This document shows, in pieces, positions 16,453 through 25,646 of a stretch of 64,000 bases of DNA. How positions within the stretch are numbered: the stretch's first letter is position 1; every line of letters starts with the position of its first letter. Source of the DNA: Pokkaliibacter sp. MBI-7 (lineage in GTDB: Bacteria > Pseudomonadota > Gammaproteobacteria > Pseudomonadales > Balneatricaceae); contig NZ_JARVTG010000001.1 in assembly GCF_029846635.1 (NCBI RefSeq), positions 2,299,001-2,363,000 on the forward strand. The letters run 5' to 3'. A program made the position numbers and the translations under genes. The notes beneath the pieces were generated by a model. The model searched no databases. It was given only the letters and a program-made list of their open reading frames with translations, and had not been told where the DNA came from.

Positions 16453-16555
16453 AATGGACCTGTCGTTTAGTCACACGGTGGAGTAAGGCTGACCATAGTA
16501 GAGCCCCGGCCGGAGGCTGTCATCCGCCGCTCCGTGACTTTTTGTCTGGTCCATT
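16453..16555. repeat. Imperfect inverted repeat immediately upstream of ppnP
   Basis: The arm at 16453-16477 begins AATGGACC and contains GTCAC. The arm at 16532-16555 ends GGTCCATT and contains GTGAC at the matching distance, about 16 of 24 positions pairing. The enclosed 54 bases include a GC-rich stretch (GAGCCCCGGCCGGAGGC). One arm abuts the ppnP start codon, so the structure would lie in the ppnP leader RNA. It could be a regulatory hairpin or a remnant of a small mobile repeat. I cannot decide between these. Confidence 0.45.
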
Positions 16556-16975
16556 AGGCTGACAAGGAAGGTTTTTTGCGATTTGTTGCAGCCTTGGCTT
16601 GTTATCCGCCTGAAGGCGGGTATAGGATCAGAAACGGGTGTTTTTGCTCACAATGTGATCACCCTTTCCCTTCCATTCACTCACGGAGGACTTCTTAGCC
16701 GGCTTGACTGACTCCATGCCAAAGCCCATACCGGACAAATATGGCATCCGCTTTGCTAAAGCAGTGAGTGAAGGTCAGATCTCTGATCTGACAGGCCTGT
16801 CGCGCTGACAGCCTTCACCGATGTGGCGTGGTTCTGGCGCCCAGACACAGGCGAAGTACAACCTCTGATGCCCGGCCCAGCACTGCGCAATGTGCCCGAA
16901 ACAAATAACAGGTTCGGAAAAGTGTAGTTACGGCAGTTTGTAATTACGGAAATGTTGAATAGGGAGTGTGCATCC
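16556..16975. other. Intergenic region between divergent ppnP and the ATP-grasp operon
   Basis: About 420 bases without a convincing gene. A 30-codon plus-strand frame from an ATG at 16711 region (MPKPIPDKYGIRFAKAVSEG) ends quickly and has no ribosome site, so I leave it uncalled. The promoters of both flanking transcripts should lie here. The only distinct signal is the direct-repeat pair at 16923-16949. Confidence 0.4.
16923..16949. promoter_or_regulatory. Pair of 11-bp direct repeats, possible operator
   Basis: TGTAGTTACGG and TGTAATTACGG lie 16 bases apart (start to start), 27 bases before the start of the ATP-grasp gene. A head-to-tail pair at this distance in the leader could be a regulator binding site. 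There is no independent support. Confidence 0.3.
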
Positions 16976-18430
16976 ATGTCAGAAGTCTTTGCACTAAGTC
17001 CGTACCAGCCATACCCGGATTGTTTTGATGAGCTGGTCGATTCTGATGGTAACGCTCGCCCCCAGGCTTTACCCATCGCGCGTTTTATCTCTCAGAAGGG
17101 CGAAGAAGAACTGGTCCGTCGCCAGCAGCAGCTGGACGCCACCATCCAGTCCATGGGGGTGTCGTTTACGGTTTATTCCGACAGCCAGAATATTGATCGC
17201 TCCTGGCCACTTGATGTCGTCCCACGCACCATCTCCAGCACGGAATGGAAGCGCACCAGCGACGGTCTCAAGCAGCGCCTGCAAGCCCTCAATCTGTTTA
17301 TCAACGATCTCTACAACGACCAGCGCATCCTCAAGGACAAGATTGTCCCCGCCGAGCTGATTCTTCACTCCAAGAACTTCCTTGCTCCATGTCAGGGCAT
17401 GACCCCCGCGCACGGCGCATGGGCGCACATCTGCGGCACCGATCTGGTGCGTGATCAGGATGGCCAGTTCTATGTATTGGAGGACAACCTGCGGGTGCCG
17501 TCCGGCGTGTCCTACATGCTGGAAAACCGCACCGTAATGAAGCGTGTTTTCCCTGAGCTGTTTGCCGAATCGACGATCTATCCGGTCGACGACTATCCCC
17601 ACCAGCTGTGGAAAACACTGGCGTCGCTGTCGCCCCGACAGGACATCACGCCTGTAGTGGTGGTGCTGACCCCCGGCATCTATAACTCGGCCTACTTTGA
17701 GCACAGTTATCTGGCCCAGCAGATGGGCTGCTATCTGGCGGAAAACTCTGACCTGTACGTCGACAATGACAAGGTCTATCTGCGCACCCTGCGCGGCCCG
17801 CGTCAGGTGGATGTCATCTACCGGCGTGTGGATGATATTTTTATCGACCCTGAAGTCTTCCGTAAGGATTCGGTACTGGGCATCAAAGGTCTGGTGCGCG
17901 CCTGGAAGGCAGGCAATGTTGCCATCGCCAACGCACCCGGCTCCGGCGTAGCTGACGACAAGGTTGTCTACGCTTTCGTACCCAAGATCATTGAGTACTA
18001 CCTCAGTGAAAAACCACTGATCGACAACGTCCCCACCTATCTGTGCATGGACGACAAAGAGCGTGAATACGTGCTGGCCAACCTCGATAAGCTGGTGGTC
18101 AAACCCGCCAACGAGTCCGGTGGCTACGGTATTCTCATCGGCCCACGCGCCACCGACGAAGAACGCGCCAAGTGCGCCGAAGCCGTCAAGGCCAATCCAC
18201 GTAACTTTATTGCTCAGCCCACCCTCAACCTGTCCACCGCCCCGACGCTCTGTGATGGCGTGCTGGAACCCCGTCATCTGGATTTGCGGCCCTTTATCCT
18301 GCAGGGCGCAGAGCTCTACTGCACCACCGGCGGCCTGAGCCGGGTGGCGCTGCGACGCGGCTCACTGGTGGTCAACTCCTCGCAGGGAGGGGGCAGTAAG
18401 GATACCTGGATAATTAACGACGAGGGCTGA
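16976..18430 (+). CDS. Circularly permuted type 2 ATP-grasp protein
   Basis: A 484-residue protein of the circularly permuted ATP-grasp type 2 family (DUF404/DUF407). Members are thought to form amide bonds using ATP, but substrates are unknown. Clear marks are ELILHSKNFLAPCQGM, the ICGTDLVRDQDGQFYVLEDN strand with acidic metal ligands, and KLVVKPANESGGYGILIGP, which is the nucleotide-binding Lys and Gly loop. The C-terminal DLRPFILQG and GLSRVALRRGSLVVNSSQGGGSKDTW are typical. GGGAGTG precedes the ATG at 16976; an upstream in-frame ATG at 16952 has no such signal. It opens a four-gene operon in the conserved order ATP-grasp, alpha-E, fused ATP-grasp/alpha-E, transglutaminase. Confidence 0.93.
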   Translation: MSEVFALSPYQPYPDCFDELVDSDGNARPQALPIARFISQKGEEELVRRQQQLDATIQSMGVSFTVYSDSQNIDRSWPLDVVPRTISSTEWKRTSDGLKQRLQALNLFINDLYNDQRILKDKIVPAELILHSKNFLAPCQGMTPAHGAWAHICGTDLVRDQDGQFYVLEDNLRVPSGVSYMLENRTVMKRVFPELFAESTIYPVDDYPHQLWKTLASLSPRQDITPVVVVLTPGIYNSAYFEHSYLAQQMGCYLAENSDLYVDNDKVYLRTLRGPRQVDVIYRRVDDIFIDPEVFRKDSVLGIKGLVRAWKAGNVAIANAPGSGVADDKVVYAFVPKIIEYYLSEKPLIDNVPTYLCMDDKEREYVLANLDKLVVKPANESGGYGILIGPRATDEERAKCAEAVKANPRNFIAQPTLNLSTAPTLCDGVLEPRHLDLRPFILQGAELYCTTGGLSRVALRRGSLVVNSSQGGGSKDTWIINDEG

Positions 18431-18434
18431 AACC

Positions 18435-19367
18435 ATGCTGGCACGTGTGGCTGAAAATGTTTACTGGATGGGTCGTTATCTGGAGCGTATCGACGATACC
18501 GCGCGCCTGATCAACGCCACCACTCATATGTTGATCGATTCACACAAGGACACCCGCTTCAGCTGGCCGGTGCTGATCAACGTTCTGGGCGAAGACAATC
18601 GCCGTTTTATCAGCGAAGGGGGTTCCAGCGAGCGTACGGTAATGCATTACCTGATTGCCGCGGAAGACAGCCCGGCGTCCATCCGCTTCTCCTGCACTCA
18701 GGTGCGTGCCAACGCCCGCTGCGTGAGGGAAGTTATCCCCCGTGATATCTGGGAAGAGGTGAATTCACTTAACCAGTTCATGCAGGCGGAATGCACCCAG
18801 GCTTCCAGCCGTCGCAAACGCTATAACCTGATGGTCGAAGTGGTGCGCCGCTGCCAGATGGTGATCGGCGTCATGGACGGCACCATGCTGCGCGACGACG
18901 CTTACCGGCTGTTCAATATCGGTCGTCATCTGGAACGGGCGGATATGACCACCCGTATCATGGATGTGCTGATTCTGCAGCAACTGACACCCGCCATGGG
19001 TCATCAGGGGCGGCGTGAAATTCAGTGGAATGCGGTGCTGAATGCGCTGGGTGGGGTGGAGTCCTACCAGCGGTATTACGCCCGCGAGGAAGGCGATTCC
19101 GACGTGATCGATTTCCTGCTGACCTACAAGGCCTTCCCCCGCTCCATCATGTACTGCCTCGACAAGATGCAGAATGAAGCCAAACTTCTACCCCGTGCTG
19201 ACAGCCTGCTGCAGACTATTGAAAAGCTACGCAAAGAGTTAGACTCTGAGCCCCTGACGCAACTGTCGACCCACGACCTGCACTCCCTGATCGATGATCT
19301 GCAGGCCGGGCTGATCGACATTCACACAGCTCTGATTTCTGACTCCCTGCATACCCCGACGCGCTGA
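18435..19367 (+). CDS. Alpha-E domain protein (DUF403)
   Basis: A 310-residue all-helical alpha-E protein. The family start MLARVAENVYWMGRYLERIDDTARL is diagnostic, and the later RLFNIGRHLERADMTTRIMDVL repeats the pattern of Arg and Glu on helices. Alpha-E proteins are always found with circularly permuted ATP-grasp enzymes and are presumed partners or substrate-binding units. It starts 4 bases after the ATP-grasp stop. No signal peptide or membrane segment is visible. Confidence 0.93.
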   Translation: MLARVAENVYWMGRYLERIDDTARLINATTHMLIDSHKDTRFSWPVLINVLGEDNRRFISEGGSSERTVMHYLIAAEDSPASIRFSCTQVRANARCVREVIPRDIWEEVNSLNQFMQAECTQASSRRKRYNLMVEVVRRCQMVIGVMDGTMLRDDAYRLFNIGRHLERADMTTRIMDVLILQQLTPAMGHQGRREIQWNAVLNALGGVESYQRYYAREEGDSDVIDFLLTYKAFPRSIMYCLDKMQNEAKLLPRADSLLQTIEKLRKELDSEPLTQLSTHDLHSLIDDLQAGLIDIHTALISDSLHTPTR

Positions 19368-19420
19368 CCCTGACAGGTCAGCTGGGTGTGCTGTTCATAC
19401 GGATTAGGTAAGGCTCATTC

Positions 19421-21901
19421 ATGATCCAGCAAGACGCGCCTTTGTCATTGGCTAATTTGACACAGGCATACCGACGCCGCGCCAAGGGCATGGATGAGTG
19501 GTTACCGCACGCCGAGGATGACAGCTGGTCTGACGTGCTGGGCTGGTTCACCGATCAGGGCAGCGACACCCTCGCTGGCCTGACCGCTGACCTTCAGCAC
19601 CAGCTGCGCGAACACGGCGCCACCTTTGATCCGCAACGCCAGCAAAGCCGCACTGTTGACCTGCTGCCGTGGCTCATCGACCCGGCCGAATGGCAACAAC
19701 TCGAGGCCGGACTCGGCCAGCGCAGACGCCTGCTGTCTGCGGTACTGCGTGACATTTATGGTCCGCAGGAGCTGCTCAAGCAGGGCATTCTGCCGCCAGA
19801 GCTGATCTATCGGAATGCCAACTACCTGCTGCCCTGTCATCACCTGCTCCCTGAGGAAAGCGAATGGCTGCTGCTGCTCGGCTGCGATATTGGCCGTGAC
19901 AGTGCTGGTCGCTTCTGCGCCTACGGTGACTGCACACTGGCCCCCGGTGGTATGGGCTATGTGCTGGAAAACCGGGTGGCCATCAATCAGGTCATTCCCG
20001 AATTATCACGACGCTTTCAGAAGCGTCAGCTGGCCACCTTCTTCAAGCATCTGCAAAAGGCACTGGTGCCGCAGATGCCTTATTCCAGCGAACCGCTCAT
20101 CGGCCTGATGACACGCAATTACCGTGACCGTCAGTATTTTGAACACGCCTTCCTTGCCAACTATCTGGATATTGCGCTCGTTCACGGTGCCGACCTGATG
20201 TACAAGGAAGGCCGCCTGTGGCTGAAGACCCTGAGTGGTCTGCAACCCCTGGATGCGCTGATGCGCTATATGCCTGATGCGCTCAGCGATCCGCTGGAGC
20301 TGGATGCCAGCGTCGCCGGCAGCCCCGGCCTGCTGCAGTGTATCCGGCAGGGCAATCTGTTGTGCTGCAACCCACCCGGCGTGGCCTTTATCGACAGCGG
20401 CGCCCTGCTGCCTTATATGGACATTCTCTGTGAGCACCTGCTGGAAGAGGAGCTGTTGCTACCCTCTGCCCCGGCCTACTGGTGTGGCGAAGAGAAGCAT
20501 CTGGCACGAGTACTGAAACAGCTGGATGAGATGATCATCCATGATCTCGAGCGCCCCGGCGAGCTGATCGCTGTCGCCCAGATCAGCCGCAGCGAACGCG
20601 ACGCGCTGGTGGAGCGACTGAATGCCGATCCGCAGCGTTATCTGGCCCGGCAGATATTGCCGCTCAGTACCTTACCGGTATGGCAACAGAACGAACTGCA
20701 GTCACGCAGTGTGGCGCTGCGCACCTTCGTACTCAGTCAGGAACAGAAAGATGTAGTGATGCCCGGCGGTCTGGCCCGCTGCCATGACCAGCCGGTGCAG
20801 CTACAGCTGGGTCTGGAAGCCAACTTCATGGCCAAAGATGTCTGGCTGCAGAGCCAGACCGATCAGCACATCAGTCTGCTGCACAGCGCCCTGACCAGCG
20901 TGCGCTTGTCGCGTAAGGCCGGGCTGCTGCCCAGCCGTGTGGCTGATCATCTGTTCTGGATGGGGCGTTACAGCGAACGCCTGAACCTCGCCTGCCGTGC
21001 ACTGCGTGCCGCGCTGCCGCTGGTCAGCACCGTGGTCAAAGAAGAACAGGTGGCGACACTCACGCCGATGGTGGAGTTTGCCTGCACCATCAATGGTGGC
21101 ACCTTTACCACCACGGATTCGCCTGATGAACTGACGGCTCAGCTGAGCAGCCTGTTTGCCCGTGACCGCCTCGATGGCCTGCTGGCGGTAATGCAGTCGC
21201 TGATCATGAATGCCCAGTCGGTGCGGGAGTTCTTCAGTGAAGATACCTGGCACGTGCTGGAGCGCTTGCAGCATGCCCTGAACAACTTCCCCGCGCAGGG
21301 CTCGACCTCACGCATGGTGCGGGCACTGGATGACGTCATCCTGCTGCAGTCGGCCATCTACGGTCTCAATAATGAAACCATGAGCCGTACCCAGACCCTG
21401 CGTTTTATGGACATTGGCCAGCATCTGGAGCGGGCGATGCAGACTACCGCCATGCTGGAGAATGTCTTCGTCAAATACCCGACACCGCCTGCCAGCCTGA
21501 TGGAAGCCGTGCTGCGCATGGCTGATACCCTGATGACCTACCGCCGCCGCTACCGCACCGAGCTGCACCCCATCGCCATTATCGACCTGCTGCTGCTTGA
21601 TGAGGGCACCCCGCGCTCGGTCGGCTACCAGTGCATTCGCCTCAAGCGGCAGGTCAACCATCTGCCGGATCGCGACTCCACCCTGCCCGGCCTCAACGCT
21701 GAACAGCGCCTGATGGTCGAGCTGGTTGCCCTGTTGCAGCTGGTGGATCTGGACGCCCTGATGAGCGAGGCAGGCAAACCGTCGGAACAGCTCGGTGATC
21801 TGCTGGGCCGCATCCAGACGCTGCTGAGTCAGCTGTCTGATGCCATCACGCTGGCGTATTTCAATCACGCCGACATTCCCAAACCCATCGTGCGGATCTG
21901 A
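19421..21901 (+). CDS. Fused circularly permuted ATP-grasp / alpha-E protein
   Basis: An 826-residue fusion of the two preceding activities. Residues 1-490 or so form a second permuted ATP-grasp domain (ELIYRNANYLLPCHHLLPEE, then LLLGCDIGRDSAGRFCAYGD, and LALRTFVLSQ-type closing strands). Its nucleotide loop is less typical than in the first gene: the KPANESGGYG element is not seen, and ELIAVAQISRSERDALVERL stands there. This may mean a non-catalytic or altered domain. From about residue 503 an alpha-E domain begins (LPSRVADHLFWMGRYSERLNLACR) and contains the second motif RFMDIGQHLERAMQTTAML. The fusion supports direct physical pairing of the two domain types. TAAGG precedes the ATG. Confidence 0.92.
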   Translation: MIQQDAPLSLANLTQAYRRRAKGMDEWLPHAEDDSWSDVLGWFTDQGSDTLAGLTADLQHQLREHGATFDPQRQQSRTVDLLPWLIDPAEWQQLEAGLGQRRRLLSAVLRDIYGPQELLKQGILPPELIYRNANYLLPCHHLLPEESEWLLLLGCDIGRDSAGRFCAYGDCTLAPGGMGYVLENRVAINQVIPELSRRFQKRQLATFFKHLQKALVPQMPYSSEPLIGLMTRNYRDRQYFEHAFLANYLDIALVHGADLMYKEGRLWLKTLSGLQPLDALMRYMPDALSDPLELDASVAGSPGLLQCIRQGNLLCCNPPGVAFIDSGALLPYMDILCEHLLEEELLLPSAPAYWCGEEKHLARVLKQLDEMIIHDLERPGELIAVAQISRSERDALVERLNADPQRYLARQILPLSTLPVWQQNELQSRSVALRTFVLSQEQKDVVMPGGLARCHDQPVQLQLGLEANFMAKDVWLQSQTDQHISLLHSALTSVRLSRKAGLLPSRVADHLFWMGRYSERLNLACRALRAALPLVSTVVKEEQVATLTPMVEFACTINGGTFTTTDSPDELTAQLSSLFARDRLDGLLAVMQSLIMNAQSVREFFSEDTWHVLERLQHALNNFPAQGSTSRMVRALDDVILLQSAIYGLNNETMSRTQTLRFMDIGQHLERAMQTTAMLENVFVKYPTPPASLMEAVLRMADTLMTYRRRYRTELHPIAIIDLLLLDEGTPRSVGYQCIRLKRQVNHLPDRDSTLPGLNAEQRLMVELVALLQLVDLDALMSEAGKPSEQLGDLLGRIQTLLSQLSDAITLAYFNHADIPKPIVRI

Positions 21902-21913
21902 GGGCTGAAGCAC

Positions 21914-22813
21914 ATGAAATACCAGATCAGCCACCTGACCCAGTATCACTACCTGCAGGACATCGCCAACTGCTACAACCTCAGCTGCCTGTCACCGCGC
22001 AAGCTGGCCTATCAGAAGACCCGCAAAACCCGGCTGGAAGTCTCCCCTTCGCCCAGCAGCCTGTACGATCATCTGGATTTTTTTGGCAACCGTCATACCT
22101 TCTTCCACGTCAACAAGCTGCATACCCAGCTGGAAGTGAAGGTCACCAGTCTGGTGGAAGTGCTGTCCCGTCTGGGCAGCCAGCAACTGGAAGAGTCCAC
22201 GCCGTGGGAGGAGTTACTGGTTTATCTGGGCCACGCGACCGATACCCAGGCGCTGCATGCCCGCCTGCTGCGTACCGCTACCCGCATGACGCCGACGGAT
22301 AAACTGTTTCGGGACTTTGCCATGGAAGTGTTCGAGCCCGGTATGCCTGTGCTGGAAGGGGCTAAACGTCTCTCCCATCGTATTTTCGATGAGTTTACCT
22401 ATGACCCGGGCTTCACTACCCTCGCCACGCCGGTACATACCGTGCTGCAGCAGAAGCGCGGGGTGTGTCAGGACTTTGCCCAGCTGGCGATCAGCGCCCT
22501 GCGCTCGATGGGTATCCCGGCGCGCTATGTCAGCGGCTATCTGGAGACCATTCCGCCTCCCGGTCAGGAACGACTGGTCGGCGCCGATGCATCGCATGCC
22601 TGGTTTGCGGTATTTGATCCGATTCTGGGCTGGGTCGACTTCGACCCGACCAACGATCTGATCCCCGATGAACGCCATATCACGCTGGCCTTTGGCCGCG
22701 ACTATGCCGATGTCGTGCCGCTGAAGGGTCTGATGAGTGGCGGCGGACAGCACCAGCTGACAGTGCAGGTTGATGTGATGCCGCTGGCAGATAGCGAAGG
22801 GCTGGGGTTATAA
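21914..22813 (+). CDS. Transglutaminase-like cysteine protease/transferase
   Basis: A 299-residue protein with the bacterial N-terminal transglutaminase-like domain (MKYQISHLTQYHY) followed by the core fold. The triad is visible: Cys185 in KRGVCQDFAQLAISALR, His228 in GADASHAWFAVF, Asp244 in GWVDFDPTND. Such proteins act as peptidases or amide transferases. In this conserved gene order the enzyme probably handles a product of the ATP-grasp pair, but no substrate is established. It has no signal peptide. The gene starts 12 bases after the fused ATP-grasp gene and closes the operon. Confidence 0.93.
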   Translation: MKYQISHLTQYHYLQDIANCYNLSCLSPRKLAYQKTRKTRLEVSPSPSSLYDHLDFFGNRHTFFHVNKLHTQLEVKVTSLVEVLSRLGSQQLEESTPWEELLVYLGHATDTQALHARLLRTATRMTPTDKLFRDFAMEVFEPGMPVLEGAKRLSHRIFDEFTYDPGFTTLATPVHTVLQQKRGVCQDFAQLAISALRSMGIPARYVSGYLETIPPPGQERLVGADASHAWFAVFDPILGWVDFDPTNDLIPDERHITLAFGRDYADVVPLKGLMSGGGQHQLTVQVDVMPLADSEGLGL

Positions 22814-22819
22814 CCCAGC
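22801..22819. terminator. Palindrome over the transglutaminase stop codon, weak terminator candidate
   Basis: GGGTTATAACCC at 22805-22816, extended outward to GCTG/AGC, is a near-perfect palindrome containing the TAA stop. There is no T-run on either side and no loop of usual size, so intrinsic termination is doubtful. It might stall transcription or be chance. Confidence 0.25.
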
Positions 22820-22869
22820 CCGCTCATCAGCCATAAATAGAAAGAGTACCCCAACGCGCGCAAGACGTT

Positions 22870-23475
22870 TCAGACTGACTCCAGAAAGCCCCGCACACCC
22901 GACAAAATAATCTGCGCAGCCATCGCCGCCAGAATCAGGCCGGTGATCTTGCTGAGAATATTCAGCCCGGTCCGCCCCAGAATGCGCTCGAACACACTGC
23001 TCAGATGCAGCGTAATGGCCAGCCCGGCCAGTGCTGCCAGCATCCCCAGCAGCCCTATCATCACGTCCCAGCCTTTCAGCTCGGCACCGTACACCAGAAT
23101 GGCACCAATCGTCGCCGGACCAATGATGGTCGGAATGGCCAGTGGCACAACGGAAATGTCATCCCGTTCCCCGGCGGGCATACCGGTGGCGTGGGTACGA
23201 ATACCATCCCGCACCAGACTGACCGCAGACAGGAACAGCAGCACCCCGGAGCCAATGCGGAAGGAGTCGAGCGTAATGCCGAGAATCTCAAACAGCGTAC
23301 TGCCAAAAAACAGCAGGATGACACTGATGGCCAGCGCGGCCAGTACCGCCCGATTGACCACCTTGCGCCGGCTGGCCGGGCTGTCGCCACGCGTCAGGGA
23401 GAGGAACATCGACACCACAAAGAACGGCGCATAGAGAAAGAAGAACTTGACCCAGGTAGCCACAAACAGGCTCAT
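22870..23475 (-). CDS. MarC family integral membrane protein
   Basis: A 201-residue protein with six hydrophobic segments, the standard MarC/UPF0056 architecture. Visible marks are FFVVSMFLSLTRGDS in the first loop, FRIGSGVLLFLSAVSLV, and PLAIPTIIGPATIGAILVYG, the conserved Pro/Gly-rich helix. The name comes from a multiple antibiotic resistance locus, but a resistance role has not held up and the function is unknown. It converges with the transglutaminase operon and has no partner gene nearby. Confidence 0.9.
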   Translation of the reverse strand: MSLFVATWVKFFFLYAPFFVVSMFLSLTRGDSPASRRKVVNRAVLAALAISVILLFFGSTLFEILGITLDSFRIGSGVLLFLSAVSLVRDGIRTHATGMPAGERDDISVVPLAIPTIIGPATIGAILVYGAELKGWDVMIGLLGMLAALAGLAITLHLSSVFERILGRTGLNILSKITGLILAAMAAQIILSGVRGFLESV

Positions 23476-23672
23476 GACAGCAATCCTGCAGGATAGAGAA
23501 GTTGCCGTGAATTCTAGCTAACAGACAGTGATTTTTCCTATCAGCAGTCAATATAAAGAAGTAATAAACCAGGCAGGGCGTTAGTGGTCTTGTCAGAGGT
23601 GATGCAAAGATGATGAGGAGGTGGCAGGCGCCCTGGCTATCCAGCAGCGCCTGGCAAAGACCTCAGCGACGA

Positions 23673-23867
23673 CTATTCGTCGAAGCAATAAAGGGCTGCG
23701 GCTTTGGCCAGATCCTTTTCCTCGCGCAGTTTTTCGATAGTACGACGGGCAAGCAGGGATTTGCGGGTCATGAACTTCTGTTTTTCCTGGCGTGCATCAC
23801 GCTCCAGGTTCGCATAGATGTCAAAAAGCTGAGCCTGAACTTCGACAAGACGCTCTGACTGTTGCAT
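23673..23867 (-). CDS. Small charged helical protein, unknown function
   Basis: A 64-residue protein, about 40% charged, predicted as one long helix or coiled coil (SERLVEVQAQLFDIYANLE, then KSLLARRTIEKLREEKDLAK) ending ALYCFDE. The ribosome site AAGGAGG decides the start: it is 7 bases before the ATG at 23867 but only 1 base before another ATG at 23873, so I use the inner one. The strong SD supports a real gene. I do not recognise the family. It stands alone between marC and hexR. Confidence 0.65.
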   Translation of the reverse strand: MQQSERLVEVQAQLFDIYANLERDARQEKQKFMTRKSLLARRTIEKLREEKDLAKAAALYCFDE

Positions 23868-24485
23868 AGACATGCCTCCTTAACATTGTTATATGCCCAG
23901 CACGTCTGACTCGATATGGCGCTGCGAAACCCGTCGGCGACAGTGTGACTCCAGCAGATAACGTCTTTCTTTGCCCTGTTCCGGTACAGCAGGTGCACCT
24001 ACGCCCCAAAACTGTGAACACCGGTCATAAGCATCCGGACATATCCCGGGCAACACTCAAATGCTGTCTGCCAATCGCCAGCTTCACCTCATCCAGGGTC
24101 AGTTTGCTGGTTCAGTAGATAACTGCTGCAGTAGCTGATAGTTAAGACGCTTAATCGCACAAAACCCTGTTCTGCGTTGCTGACGTTTATTCCACCGTAG
24201 GAAACACGTCGGCACGTAACAGTACAGTCGATGCAAAGTATGTATATGCAAGATGTCAGCCACGTTACATGATCAGCAATTAATCAGCTTTCTTGTAACA
24301 AGGTAAATAATCAGGACGTACGCCATACGCATAGCAAATCGGCAAATGGCGCTGGAGGGGATGTCTGCAATACCCTGGAGGCCGGGAAAGAAAGCAAGCG
24401 AATCAACGCAGTAGCAGCGTCGCCGTGCTTCCATAGGTAACACCAGCAGGAGTCGGACAGGGTTTTCTGCGGAGTGGGCCGGCAG
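23868..24485. other. Intergenic region upstream of the small protein and downstream of hexR
   Basis: About 600 bases in which I see no gene with a start signal and coding bias on either strand. The right part (24311-24485) is only open as a shadow of hexR. The promoter of the 64-residue protein should lie near 23890-23990. No hairpin with a T-run is evident after hexR. Confidence 0.4.
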
Positions 24486-25358
24486 TCAGTCTTTCTTGAT
24501 CGGGCGCCGGTCATTGACGCGCAGCGAGCGCAAGCCACGGCGAATCGTCTTCAGATGATCAATCAGCGTGGGGCCATGACGCATGGCAACTCCGACGGCC
24601 AGCACATCCATGACCACCAGATGGGCCACCCGCGAGGACATCAGGGTATTGAGATCCTTGTCTTCGGCCAGATCGATATGAATGGCAATATCAGCCAGAT
24701 CCGCCAGAGGAGTATTGCCCGGACACAGGGTAATCACCGTGGCGCCGGAGTCCCGCACCAGACGGATGGAATGCAGTAAATCCTTGGTGCGCCCGGTCTG
24801 GGAGATCGCCAGCACCACATCCTGCTCACCCAGTGTCAGCGCAGAAATCGTCTGCATATGCGGGTCAGACAGCGCCGTGGATGACACCATCAGGCGATAA
24901 AACTTGTGCTGGGCATCCGCCGCCACCGCCGCCGAGGCACCAAAGCCCCAGAATTCCACACGACGCGCCTGTGCCATGGCATCGATAGCCTGCTCCAGCG
25001 TGTCGGGATCAAGGCTGTCACGCACATTGATCAGGTTGCCGACCGTGGACTCGAAGATCTTGTGTTTGAACTCTCTGACCGTGTCGGAGTTATTGAGGGA
25101 GAACTGCTCGAAATTGGTATTACTCGCCAGCACCTGCGCCAGACACAGCTTGAAATCCTGAAAGCCATCAAAATTGAGTGCCCGGCAAAAACGCACCACC
25201 GTCGGCTCGCTGACCTTGGCCTGTGCCGCCAGATCAACGATCCGCATATGGATCGCTTCATGCGGCTGTGCGAGCACGTAATCGGCGACCTTTTGCTCCG
25301 ATTTGCGCATTTGTGGCTTGCTTTCAGCGATGTGCTTGAGAAGGTTTGGATGCTGCAA
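24486..25358 (-). CDS. hexR: HexR-type RpiR-family transcriptional regulator
   Basis: A 290-residue protein with an N-terminal HTH of the RpiR family (KSEQKVADYVLAQP, then IVDLAAQAKVSEPTVVRFCR) and a C-terminal SIS sugar-phosphate domain (ARRVEFWGFGASAAVAADAQ, DVVLAISQTGRTKDLLHSI). HexR senses a keto-deoxyphosphogluconate-type metabolite and controls hexose and central carbon genes in gammaproteobacteria. Here it is not next to zwf/edd genes as often found. I place the start at a TTG at 25358: AGGAA lies 9 bases upstream and homologues begin LLQHIA-like at this point. The frame is open for 40 more codons without family character. It faces away from the TRAP gene at 25647 across 288 bases. Confidence 0.85.
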   Translation of the reverse strand: MQHPNLLKHIAESKPQMRKSEQKVADYVLAQPHEAIHMRIVDLAAQAKVSEPTVVRFCRALNFDGFQDFKLCLAQVLASNTNFEQFSLNNSDTVREFKHKIFESTVGNLINVRDSLDPDTLEQAIDAMAQARRVEFWGFGASAAVAADAQHKFYRLMVSSTALSDPHMQTISALTLGEQDVVLAISQTGRTKDLLHSIRLVRDSGATVITLCPGNTPLADLADIAIHIDLAEDKDLNTLMSSRVAHLVVMDVLAVGVAMRHGPTLIDHLKTIRRGLRSLRVNDRRPIKKD

Positions 25359-25646
25359 GGGTCTGTTCCTGGCCGTAATCCCTAGTGTCGGTATTATACA
25401 CAAAGCCCCTCTGGCGCAAGGCGCCGATGTCAGGGGATTGTCAGTCCAATAGTCAGATTGCAGGCATGCATATGCCATGCTACTTTTCAGAACGTGACTA
25501 TTTGTCCGTCGAGAGACAGTTGCAGGAAGTCAGGGCGTGCAGCGAGCCGCCGACCATTGTACCGGCAACCTCTACGTTCACTGTCTCACTCGTTTCCCGC
25601 AATAAGTTTCTACAACGATAATAACTGGACTATAAGGGAGATCCCC

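Noticed and set aside
17069..18277. 402-codon minus-strand frame opposite the ATP-grasp gene
   Set aside because: Antisense shadow of a well conserved family; no start signal.
24311..24538. 75-codon minus-strand frame downstream of hexR
   Set aside because: It overlaps the hexR 3' end out of frame and has no start signal.
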